A stretch of 64,000 bases of DNA from Aphrocallistes beatrix. Lineage: Eukaryota; Porifera; Hexactinellida; Sceptrulophora; Aphrocallistidae. The position numbers and the translations under genes were made by a program. The notes below the pieces were generated by a model, which saw only the letters and a list, made by a program, of their open reading frames with translations, was not told where the DNA came from and ran no database searches. The stretch lies in contig OY725488.1 of the NCBI GenBank assembly GCA_963281255.1, forward strand, positions 8,405,524-8,469,523, given 5' to 3'. Positions 39,101 through 51,600 of the stretch are shown piece after piece; the first letter of the stretch is position 1, and each line of letters begins with the position of its first letter.

Positions 39101-42100
39101 TTCGGATTTATTTGATAGAGAAATAGACCATCTCGTGTCTGCTATTGAAAGTTTTGATCAAAAATCTTGTTATAAAAAAGAGAATAAAACTGAGTCTGTG
39201 AGAAAAGTTAAGCTTTGTTTTAAACTTAAACAACGGCAGAAGTTAACTGAAACAATTATTAAAGTGAAAAATCATTTTTACATGAAAGGCAAATTTAGTG
39301 AAATTGACATTTTAAGTACATTAAACGATCATGAAAAAAAATTACAAGCACTCACAGAGGAAACTTTTCAGATTTCAGACCAAATCTTCCAGTTTAATGA
39401 ATTAGATCAGGTAATACTTGATAGCTTGTTGATTTGTGTGGACCTTTTCCTATGGGCAAGTAGTATACTACAAACCCAAACTGATCTAGAAAACCTCAGA
39501 GAATTGGCACTAAATTCAATTGATGGTTCTTCATTTGAAATAAATCGTATCTCTTCCTTCTACACTCTCTGCAAGCTATTCAGCCCATTTATCTATGAAC
39601 TTAACGAAGAAATTGACCAAGAAAGTTTCCTGAACAGACTATCTAAGGTCCATCATAATATTAAGTCACGCGAAGATATTCAAAATAAACTAGCAGATAT
39701 TTGTAGAGACTGTGCTAAAGAGGCAAATATTGAATTCTGGAAAACTCTCGAATTAAAACACACTTCAATCGGAGGTAACATACTTTCTGAACTCAAACAA
39801 ATAATGTCAAGTGGCATTGTTATACTATATGTTAAAAAATCATCCTGCAGTATTGAAGATATTATCTCTGTACAAATTACTCAACAAGTCAAAACCTATT
39901 CTCTAAATGAACTGAAGGAGATGCAGAGTGAAAATATTCTGATTTCTTCTGAAATGCATCAAGATTCAGTCGGTGCGAGGTTCCAACATCTGTTGAAACT
40001 CATTCTTAGTCTTTCTGAAATCGTTCTGAAGTTCCATAAATCTGGAAATGTGCTGTTTCGAAAAAAAAAGCTAGCTTACTCTTGTGATTCGACTGATATT
40101 TTGTCAGAAGATATTACTTTCTTGGAAGAGAAGTACAAGAATTGGATCAATAATTTTGAGCAATCACGTCAGAAGTGTTATTTTTTAAACTTTTTTACAT
40201 CTTCACAGATTCTAACAATTCAGATAGAACTGGAAAGGCTAGAGAGATCTCCTTTTAAAGTTATAGAAAGGCAAGCTTTTTATTTGTTAACTTTCTTATC
40301 AGAAGAATTAAGCGAGGAAATAGTTCGTGGTGCATTCAACAGAGTTGAGAGAGGATCTTCTTCATCTATCCGCAGTCCTATTGGTAATATAGATTCAGAT
40401 GCATCCGACGAATTTGACGTATCTCCTCGAGTGGAGTCTAAGTTGTCCTGTTTTGGACCTTTAGCCATAGATGTGCCTGAACCTACATTTAATAATCAAT
40501 TTGACAATGAACATAATCTAGACTTGATGGCTCTTCCACAGACTCACAATGAGTCAGATCAAAATCATCTATTCTATCTTTCCAGATTAGAACTGAGTAA
40601 AATGTTTAATGATCAACCTGAATATATTTGTCTCATTAAACTAGAGAAACTTTTTAGAATTTTGAGTTCAAAAAATGATCAAGAGAAACGAAAATTTTCT
40701 TTAATATCAGGTGAACCCAATCTTATTTTTGTTGCCAGTCATCTCATGATGGATTCCATTTTGTCTCTCTATTACCCTTCAAAACAACTCCCATATCCCC
40801 ACGAAGTTCTCATGTGTTCTGAAAAGACTACTCTAGAGGAAATAGAAATATTCTGGAGAAGATCTCTCAACCATGCTTCTAATGCTTTTATTTTCTGTTT
40901 AGCTTCAATTGAGAAGTTGAACTATGATGTTGCAGTGAAGAGTGTATCTTCTCTTAAAGGTTTTCTCAACTCTGCAAGTTCTAACGAATCAGAATTTCGA
41001 TTAGTGTTGATATGCTCTGAAGAACACAAACATTCTAGTTACATGGCATCAGCTCTTGTCAGATATGAACGAATCTTAACGGAAATCCAAAACTTAGAAA
41101 ATCTCCAATCTTTTGTTTTTAGGATAATTTCTGCTTCTGCTCATTGCTCATTGAACGAAAGCGAATATTTCCCAATGAAACCAGCTTCGACTGTCGATCC
41201 AGATGAATGTTATGTAAGAATTGTATTATCTGAATCACAAGGAAATGGAAAATCTCTTTGGATAACACGACTAGTTGAGGCTTTGAAAAAATTATCAAAA
41301 TCTGAGGATCCCCATGAAACTCCTTGTACGATCGTATCTCTCTATGAGAGTAAAGGTTGTGAAGATAAAACTACTGACAAACTCCTCGCTTCACCAGTAT
41401 CAGCAGGTGAATATGGACGAATTTATCATTTTGATATTATTTGTTCATCAGATAAACAGCTTCTCTCATTTCTATTCAAGTTGCTCATTATGAGGACAAT
41501 TTGTGACAGTTCAGGTCGTATTTATCGCTGTAGCAAGAATAACTACTATGTCATTGAAGCTAACATGTCTATACTCACTCCAGAACTGATGCATTTCTTT
41601 GAATTATTTCCTGTTTGGAAGTGTTTGGGACCAAGTGAAGTGTTAAGATCTGAAAAAGGAAGAAAATACACGATAATCGAGGAAATAAGTTTGCGCGACC
41701 CAAGTGAATTTCAATCTGAAGCATTCCAAAGAGTATTTGAGTATCTAACCAAATTAGAGTCTCGAGCGAACATAGATGGATACATATATACGAATTATCC
41801 AATTCAGAAATGCGAAAATCGATTAGATCTTCTTCTGAAATACTATGGTCAAGATAATCCATCTTGGAGTGAGATAAAACATTTTATTTCATTTTTCAAC
41901 AAACAGCTGATTGCTTGTGAAGGAAATATTTATTGTCAAACTGTCAAATTCAATACGAATTGGAGTGGATTCAAACAGTTTTTAGTGGACTGTATGGTTC
42001 TGATGTCAAAAGATTTCACAACTCCCTCACTCAGGAATTCATTACAGTCTCCGCCTCCAGATGCAGTTGCTGGATATGGCATAGACGAGAATAGGAAGTG

Positions 42101-45100
42101 GGGACAGAAAAACTATCCTAACATTTTCATAAATAAAGACTTTCAATCAATGACTTTCTTTGGAATATCAATCTCTCAAAATCTAAGTAAGTTGGATGGT
42201 TTTGATTCAAACCGAGTAATTGCCGAGAAAGTTATTCCTAAACAGCTGTACAATCTACTCAAGAAGAATGAAGTTGATTTAGAAGAAGATTTTCACAACT
42301 GGGATCGCCATAAGATGCTTTCAATATTAGTGAATGTACTGGGTGTTCCATCTAACTCCTCAGATGCTCCTCCTGATCCAGATCCTAATTACGTACTGAC
42401 TGTTGACAATGTTAAGAAGATACTGGCCATTCATATGCGCTTTCGTTCTAACATTCCTGTTATCTTAATGGGAGACACGGGATGTGGTAAAACGCGGTTG
42501 ATTCAATTCATGTGTAAACTTCAATCGAGGAATCCTGATCTACACAACTTAGTTATTCTCAAGGTACATGGTGAAATCACAGAAAATGATATCAAAGACT
42601 CTTACAGAAATGCTTTAGAATTAGCTGAACGGAATTCTTTGGAAAATATCGATACCATTCTTTTCTTTGATGAAGCAAACACAAGCTACTCGATTGGATT
42701 GATAAAAGAGATTCTTTGTGATAGAAGAGTTGATGGAGTGTCCATTCCAAATCGTTTACGACTACAGTTCGTAGTGGCTTGCAATCCTTATCAGAGACAC
42801 TCAGACAAGATGTTAACCAAGCTCACTTCTGCTGGTCTCGGAATGCTAGCTTCCAATGATCAGGTGAGAGAACACTTCATGGATATCCCTCTGAGGGAGC
42901 TGGTATACAGGGTGCTTCCTCTCCCGAACAGCCTTCTGCCTCTGGTGTGGGATTTTGGAAACTTAACTCCTGAAAGTGAAAAATCTTACATCTACAACAT
43001 TGTTGTTACCAATCTGAAACATTATGCTACTTCTAAACAACTAGTATCATATAGTAGAGTTATTTCAGACACGTTTTATCAATCCCAAATGTATATGAGA
43101 AACAGGAGAGATGAATGTTCCTTCGTTAGTTTGCGAGATGTTGAGAGAACTGTTCGTGTTATGTTGTGGTTCTACCAATGGCTGCCATATCTTCAGATCT
43201 ATAATATGACACTTGACCTAATGACGTACAGTCTCATCTTAGCTTTAGCTGTGTGCTATCGAGCTAAATTGAGAGAAAGGAAGGAATTCGATGAATACGT
43301 CATATCTAATGTTGAGCATCTTCGAAATCGGATAACCGAGGTTTCTCTAATAACTAGAGAGATAGAAAAGCTTCAAGATGTTGTAGTCAGCATGATGAGT
43401 GTTGGAGAACACATTGCTATAAATAGAGCACTGAAGGAGAACTTATTCATGATGTTCGTGTGCATTCAGTTGAAAATTCCTTTGTTCATCATTGGTAAGC
43501 CTGGAACTTCCAAGTCATTAGCCAAGTATATCATCAGTCATTCGATGAATGGTGATCTCACCATTCACGGGAAGAAGGTTGCTGGTATTCAGTTCACACA
43601 AGTTAGCATGGAATCTTACCAGTGCAGTCAACTGACTACTTCAGAAGAGATCAGGTCTCTATTCAAAAAGTGTGAGACTATTCAAGCTCAGAATGATCCT
43701 TCTTGTGTGGCATGTGTCGTGTTAGATGAAGTGGGACTAGCAGAAGATTCCCCAAACTTACCTCTGAAGATCCTGCACTCCCTCCTTGAAGATGGAGTGG
43801 ATTCAGAGGGTCAGGGACCAGGTGTCGCCTTTATCGGTCTTTCAAACTGGGCGCTCGATCCCGCTAAGATGAATCGGGGCATCATGCTGCATCTGGAAGA
43901 TCCAACTGCTGAAGAATTAGTTAACACTGCACACTCCATTAGAGAGAAACATGACAATTATTCACAGACACTCAGTCCTTACATTAAAAGTTTGGCTGAA
44001 GGATATTTGAAATTAGTAGAAATGCCATTACTGACAAATAGATATTCAAAAGATTATTTTGGACTCCGTGATTTCTATCATCTCGTAAAAATGTTATACT
44101 TCCTCTGTAAAAAGTTTAATGTACTTAACAAACGGATTATAATTTATGCGATTAAGAAAAATTTCAGTGGAGTTACTGATATCAATGCAGTTGTGATATT
44201 CAATCAATACCTGAATATTCCAGATTCTGAAGATGATATTGGACCATTATCTGATCCTCTTTCCTTAATAACTTCTTCATTAGAGTCCAAATCTCATGAA
44301 GATCCATACTTGAGATCTAGGTACCTTCTCCTCTTGACAGATGATTACGTAGCACTGGACATCTTGTTTAACTCGCATATTCTGAATGAAGACACTAAAG
44401 TGATGTTTGGGAGCAGCTTTCCTCTTGACCAGGAGTACTTCAGCATATGTCACAATCTGAACAGGATCAAGATATTCATGGAGACAGGGAAGACAGTGGT
44501 TCTGACGAATCTATCCAATGTCTATGAAAGCCTTTACGAGATGCTTAACCAGTTTTACGTGGAATTGTTCGGGAGGAGTTGGGTGGATATCGGGATTGGA
44601 TCTCGTCGCATTAAGTGTGCAGTGCACCCTGACTTTCGACTGATAGTGATCGCTGACAAAAGCACAGTTTTTGAGAAGTTCCCTCCTCCTTTAATCAACA
44701 GACTGGAAAAGCACATCTTGACCATTTCTACCATAATTGAGGACGATGTAGTGATGACTAATATCGTTTCCAAATTAAGGGAATGGCTCCAGCGTTTCAA
44801 TACAATTCACATTAATGTACAGAATGACACACTTCCTTTTATGGTCTACTCTACAATTAATAAGTTAAGGTTGAAAGGAAGAGAGTTGGAATGGGAGGAA
44901 CATATTTTGAAAGTTTTAAAATTTGAGCTCCTGAAGATAGTTACTCCCAATTCCATTCTTCGATTTTTAAAGTCAGATTTAACAATTGAGGCAACTGATG
45001 TTTATCAGAAATACTGTAAGATTAAGCCTTATAGTCTTGCAGACTATTTGCAAGAAATACCAAATATCAAAAAATATTTCAATGAGCAATATCAAAGTCT

Positions 45101-45686
45101 TCCTGATAAAAAATCGAGTAGCGATGTGATCAATCCTGTCTTTCATTCAGACTTGAACTTCAATACAAACGGAGTTATTCCATTTCTATCGTTTGTTACG
45201 ACTCACTCAATCCTCTTGACAGAAACTGACATCTCAGAAATAGCCAACAATCTTACCGCACATTTTGAAATGAAGCCCAATATCTCCCTTATAAATCTCT
45301 CTCAATTCCAAGCAGAAGAAGAATTTATCTTTTCCATCAACCAGGATATCTCAATTAAATTGAAAGAGAATGAGAAGAAGATCATCATAATTCAGTGTGA
45401 AGAAAATAGTAAATATTCGGACCTTATTTCGTGTGCTAAATATCGATTGGTTGAAATTATTAATGAAAATAATTCTCGTTTAAATTCGAACTTTTATTTT
45501 ATCTTGATCATCAAACTGGTACTGACAGAACCTGGTTCTGGTTGTTCTAGTTTCTGTGGTGAGCCTTGGGACAGTGTGTATATTGATGAACTCAGAAAAT
45601 CTTATCATTATCTACTTCCTCCATTTGATCAAATCACTCAACTCTCTGTTGCTCAAATATTCAATTATCATTATCAAGATATACCG
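36117..45686 (+). CDS. RNF213-like: Gene 2 exon 1: zinc ribbon, CBM20-like region, stalk and whole AAA+ ring
   Basis: 3190 codons in one exon. Zinc ribbon C5-x4-C10...C25-x2-C28; CBM20-like region about 80-240, including LLIPYKYYFSDS; helical stalk about 300-1400; Ser/Asp linker 1412-1448; AAA2 P-loop G1709-NGK1712; AAA3 P-loop G2119-DTGCGK2125 with Walker B D2185-E2186; AAA4 P-loop G2460-KPGTSK2466 with Walker B D2537-E2538; the NWALDPAKMNRGI motif; ring ends near IDELRKS. All these ATPase residues are intact. The frame reads on seven codons to a stop at 45710, but the donor CCG|GTTTGT matches gene 1. Confidence 0.94.
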
Positions 45687-48600
45687 GTTTGTTATCCTAT
45701 TATAATCTGATATTTTAATTAATTTTTAGTGCTGCTCCTGTAGGGGGATGGATGTCCTTATGGCATTGACGGTATTCTACTTGCGTCCGTATATATTATA
45801 ATTTGTATTTTAAGTTAGTTGCGGGATCTCAACGGATAATTAACTATACCATTATTTAGATCTGTTGTAGATCCGTGAGATTCTTACACTTACATAATCA
45901 TGGATAGTTTTGTAGCGTAGAATTCCTGAGATTTCCATAGAATCGCGCGAAATTTAGTTTCACTTACCAAATATCCTAGTGGTTCAATCGGTTTCATCGC
46001 AACTTGATAACCATCGCCACCAAATTGTGGCACGCGACACCATTTACTATAGCAAAACCCCACTTGAACCTTAAATGCAGAATAAAATTCATCCATGGTC
46101 CATATAGGGTTTTACTAAAGTAAATTGTGTCGCGTGCCACAATTTGGTGGCAATGGTTATCAAGTTACGGAAAAAACGATTGAACCACAGAGCCATTTGA
46201 ATAAGTGGAACTAAATCTCACGATTCCACGGAATTCTACGCTACAAAACCATTCATGGATAAGAATCTCACGAATCTACGCAACAGAGCTAAAAATTCAC
46301 ACTTAGAAAGCTATAAAGTGAGTATTTCCCGATGTATTACGATATTCACGCTTCACGTTCCTTCAATTCACTTACTGGAGCTGAATGGAGCTGCACGTCT
46401 GTTGATTGACATATTTAACCATTAAATTTAACAAATAGAACTTGACATCTATCTCTTCACATGGACATAGTAACAATTATTACCATAAAAAGAGGAGATT
46501 ACTCCGTTGCGTGCAGAAAGCTGTCTTCAGATTATTTGACCCTTCTAAAAATACCAATGGAAGATATGAACACAGAATTTCTAGACTTGCTCAATTTCTA
46601 TCTCATCAAGGTAATCTAGCTTTCAACTATTGATCTGTTATTATTCAGGCTATAGTGGTATATTCCGAATATCATATTTTCAAACTTATCTTGATTACTT
46701 TTGTTGTTGATTACAATAAATTCTCATAAAGAAGAAAATTTGAAATGGATTAGTAAAATCAATATTTGGCACTCGTAGGGACTTCTGAATTCGTTGATAT
46801 TCCCAGCTCACGCAGGGAGACTCTACTAACACAAAGTATTCGCTAGCCGCAAAGCGCACTTGTTTTTTTAATAAATAAATACATAATGTTATGTAATTGT
46901 TCAATATCAAATTAACTGTTTGATTCAGTAGACAAACTTATGGAAGCCTTCGTTCAACAACGATATATAGGTTAAAATTGAAAAATTATTAAGAACTACT
47001 TTAGGACGAGAATTGTGTTGGGTTTTGTTGTTTTGCACCAAAAACTCCTCCAAGTACCCTTTGGAAGCTTTTTATGACCTAAATGCCCACTTGACTCGAT
47101 AACTTTGAACTCAAATTTTGACAAAATTCCTAACTTCAAATCCTTGGTTAAAAGCTATTCATTATTTAAAAAATATCACTGCTAAAAACTATGAACATTG
47201 TCTCCTTTACAAAATAGATTCAATTGATGAAAAATTACCTTTTGAGGTATTATGATGCTTCAAATTTAAAAGCTATTACTACCTAAAAAGGCTTCTTTTT
47301 TAAACCGAAACCAGTCATTTTGTACTAAGTCAAAGAAAGCCTGCATTGGGTGCTTGGTGGAGTTTTTGGTGCAAAACTACAAATTTCAACCTCATTCCCG
47401 TCCGAGAGTGGTCTTTTTTGCATATTTCAATTTTGATCTCTACACTGTGGTTTAACCAAACGAAATGATATACATATTCTTATCTAGAACTAGCTGACCT
47501 AACATGCGATAAGATTTCCAATCTCTTGAGTCAGATCACCTCTACAAAGTACAGTGCAGAATGGGCCTACATCAAAGCTCTAGAACCTGACTGCTCCACC
47601 TGCTGTGTTAATTTCATGAAGACTTTGTCTTTATATATTGATGATCTCATCGTACCACTGCTGGGAGGTATCTTGGCTATCCTTGACACTCACAACAATT
47701 TAGATTTACCATTTCATAAAGGAGAAGAAAATATTAAAGAACTCTGGGAAATGTTTTATCGAGATGAGAATATAATCAATTTGAGTTATTTGATTACAGA
47801 GCGAGCTTTGAGTTCTCGCCACTCAATTCTAAATCACTCTAAGAAGATAAAACTAGCGGAAAACAGTTTTCCTTTTTTTCAGATGATATACCAGCGGATC
47901 AACCGTCTTTTTCATCAAATGTGCGCTAATGTCGGTAAGTTGATTGATTTCTAAAATATTTATGATTAAAACATCCTTCTATTCGCTCTAATTCCGGAGC
48001 AGTTAAAACGTGCACCATGGTTTAGGATCAAAGAATACGATTAGTCCCAGACGGCTCTTAACATCGAATAGCGCCTATACTATTATATCTCTCAATCAAT
48101 GCGTGTTTTGATTTATCACGAAACTATAACTTGCAGCCTCCAGGTGCTATTAGTCTCAGCTGGAGATATTTAAAATTCCCTAGAGCATGTGCCAGGGACT
48201 TTTAAAATATGCTCAGCGGGTGTTTATCTCAGCTCATCCGGTCTGTGTGAGGTTTTTCAATCTCCATTTTAATGTTTGTTGTCTCTATATAGGAATTAAT
48301 GAGACTTTTGAGAGGTTTGAAGATGATTTCAATCAATCATCAATCGGTAGAGCAGTGTCTACAGTGAAAGACAGTAAGACTAAGAACTCTCTTTCTATTC
48401 AAGAAGCATATCTGTGGGACTTTTCTACTTACCATATGTCATCTGTAGATAAGCAATTATTCCGAGTAAGCAATTATTCAGAGCAGTTTACATTTTGTAT
48501 TCTCTAAAATATTCCAATTTCAATAATTTTTTTAAAAAAATTTATGTTCTGTTTTTATTCTCTAGACTATTTACATCATGTTGTTCGTTGCTGCTTCTAA

Positions 48601-51600
48601 ACTCAGGAGAACGAGAATAGGTGGAGGTGTAACTGAAGACTATGCACACCCTGATAAGCTACCAGAAGTAACGATTCCTAGTATACACATAGCTTATCAT
48701 CTGATACGGAGAAGAATAGTTTTTGTTAATGAAGCGTTCAGTCTGGGGATTAAGTTTCCTCGAGACCATATCATTCGTCATGATAATTGGCACCAAAATC
48801 CGAAAATATTTTTTGAGTTAAGATACATAGATTTTATGATTTTTGAAATCGCTATTAAAAGATGTTTAGAAGGAATGCAATATATGGAAATACCTAGATC
48901 TCACGAAAAAAATCTTCCCCAGTATCATATTTTTGTTAGTATCGTTTCATCATACAGTTGTTTAATCGAAAAAAATTGGAGGCTATTTCAGAATGACTTC
49001 AGCAAAGAGTTGGATTCTCTAAGGTAAATTCAGTACAATATCTACCGGTACGTAACCCATATGTTTATTCATCTTTGCATCCAAAGATCAGCTCTATAAT
49101 TTACTTAAATAATTAAGATTAATATATTCGGTAAAATGAAAAAAAATAAAAAGCCTTGTTTTGGGAAAGAACTTTTTAAACTTTAATAAGTACAATATTC
49201 GAAATCTACACCACTAAAACCCCCATATCAACAGTTTAAAGCTAGTTTCTAGGATATTTCTGAGGGTTGTTTACTTTATGTAATTAATGACAATGACATT
49301 CTATTTTTAGTTTACTGACTATACTATGTATAGTGGCCAACTTCTGAAATGAGTGCCTCCCTTTTTTTCCTTTTTCTTGTTTTCTCCATAATTGATTTTT
49401 CGGGAATACCCTAAGTCTGAAAAGGATGAACTTTGGACAGAGGTGTACACTGTTTATGGACAGACGAAGTTACTATACGATTTTTGATCTAACACTTCTT
49501 GCCACATTGAGACACCTTTTAAATATAGACAAGCTACTTAATTTTAATATTTGACTACGGTATTCTTTTTCATTGATTCGAGTACACAACGAAAAAGAAC
49601 CCTAGGTACTATTTGAATAGATCTCAATTATATTACACAAATATTACTAGAACATCATATCCATACAAGGATTATATTCTACATTTATGCTTGAAATTCA
49701 ATAACTTGAAAAGTGATAGAAGAAAACTTTCAACGAATAAATGTTCATCATATACCTTGGTACCACTTAATAAACATACGTATGTGGTCAAGTGACGGCG
49801 ACTCATCATAAAATCCAAAATGTTGAATTTGCATTATTATCCTATACAATGTTCACCAAAAACATTTTCTCATAACTATCAAAATTTTCACACCTCGGGA
49901 GATGTTAAAATAGAATAACTGAAAAACGAGAAGAGATAGAGATTAGGTTACTTGAGATGAATTGTTCATTAGGCATTATAACACCTTTCTAAACAAAAAT
50001 TCATGATCAGTATAAAATGATTCATCAATAATTATATCATGTACAAAAAATATCATAAAGATACCCCCGTTTGCCTCCACCTTAATGATGCAGTCGCCAG
50101 CCAGAGATCCCTCAAAAGGACTGGAGTCCGGATCAGTTATTGTCAAATAAGTCGCACTGTGCCGGACTATACTCACTTGGTATCCGGCGCTTTTGAGGGA
50201 TCTCTGGCTGGCGACTGCACGATCAAGGTGGAGGCAAACTGAGTATCTTTATAAGATTTTGTTTGTTTGTTTGTCCGAATTGATTGAAGAATTGACAAGT
50301 AGATGTCAAATGATGAGTCTACGATTAAGTTCAAAAGTCTATGCGAAATTTTCACACCTCTGCAAAAAAATGAAAGCAATTTTTTACACCTTTTCTATAC
50401 AATATGCATGGCTTCACTCTCACAATAGAATTCATTGTACGACACTATAATATACTGCCATTGTCATGGATACTTCAAAGCAACAAGCGCGCTTCGCTTG
50501 CTTGCGCTGCGCGGCTGGTGGACACTTCGTGTCCGCCGGAGCCTCCCTTCGGTCGCCTGGAGGTGACATTGGTTAATTATAAGGGAGATATCATCTCTAA
50601 ATATGTCCATCTTAGTGTTAATTAAAACCGATTTCACTCGAAAAATCACCAAATTTGTCAATTTTAAAATTTTTGATGCGTAATGATGACGTCATAACAA
50701 AGTGATGAGTCATCATTTTTTAAAGTCGCATCATATGTGAGGTATGTTAGTATACAGATTCTATTAAAATTTCAGCCTTCTATCTCCTATAATGGCTGAG
50801 TTATGCCCGAATAACTGTGTTGCTTAACTTTTAAAAATGTGACAATGACGTCATAATTCCATGATGAGTCGACATTTTGCTCTGAACTCAGAACTTACTG
50901 GAGCCATAGCCAAAAGACTCCCACATGCCAAAAATCAGCCTTCTGCGCCCGGCAGTTTCTTCAATCAATTCGTTACATATATATATATACAATAATCGAG
51001 TTTTAATAGTAAGGATAATTATTAATTTATTGCATTGCAATAAAAATGGTTGTGTATATTTTCACACCTTTATATACATATTTTCACACCATTAGACGAA
51101 TTTTGGAAAATATGCTAGAGGCTAGCTTCCAACGATTTAAATGGGGTTTTTAGGGATGTAGATTTCGAATATTATATTTTCAGATCTTTATGATAACTTT
51201 TTGTCTACTTTTTTATACAATAGATACATATAGTAAACAAATCTCAAAAATATGCTAGAGACTAGCTTGCAACGGTTTACATTGGGTTTTAGGGGTGTAG
51301 ATTTCGAATATCATATTTTCGAATCTATGTGATAAATTATTTGTTTTCTTTTGTTTACAATTGCTACTTAAAGTAAACAAATTCTAAAAATGAGCTAGAG
51401 AATAGCTTCAACTGTGACCTTTTTTAGAGGTCTGTTGCATGAGAAATTGACCCCCATGGGAAAATGACTCCCCCTAATTATTGAGTATCCATGGTTCCTA
51501 TATACAAGGGGAGTCATTTTCCCATGGGGGTCAATTTCTCATGCAACAGGTCTATATTCCGAATTTAGTATTTTCGATATAATTTATAAAAATATTTGAT

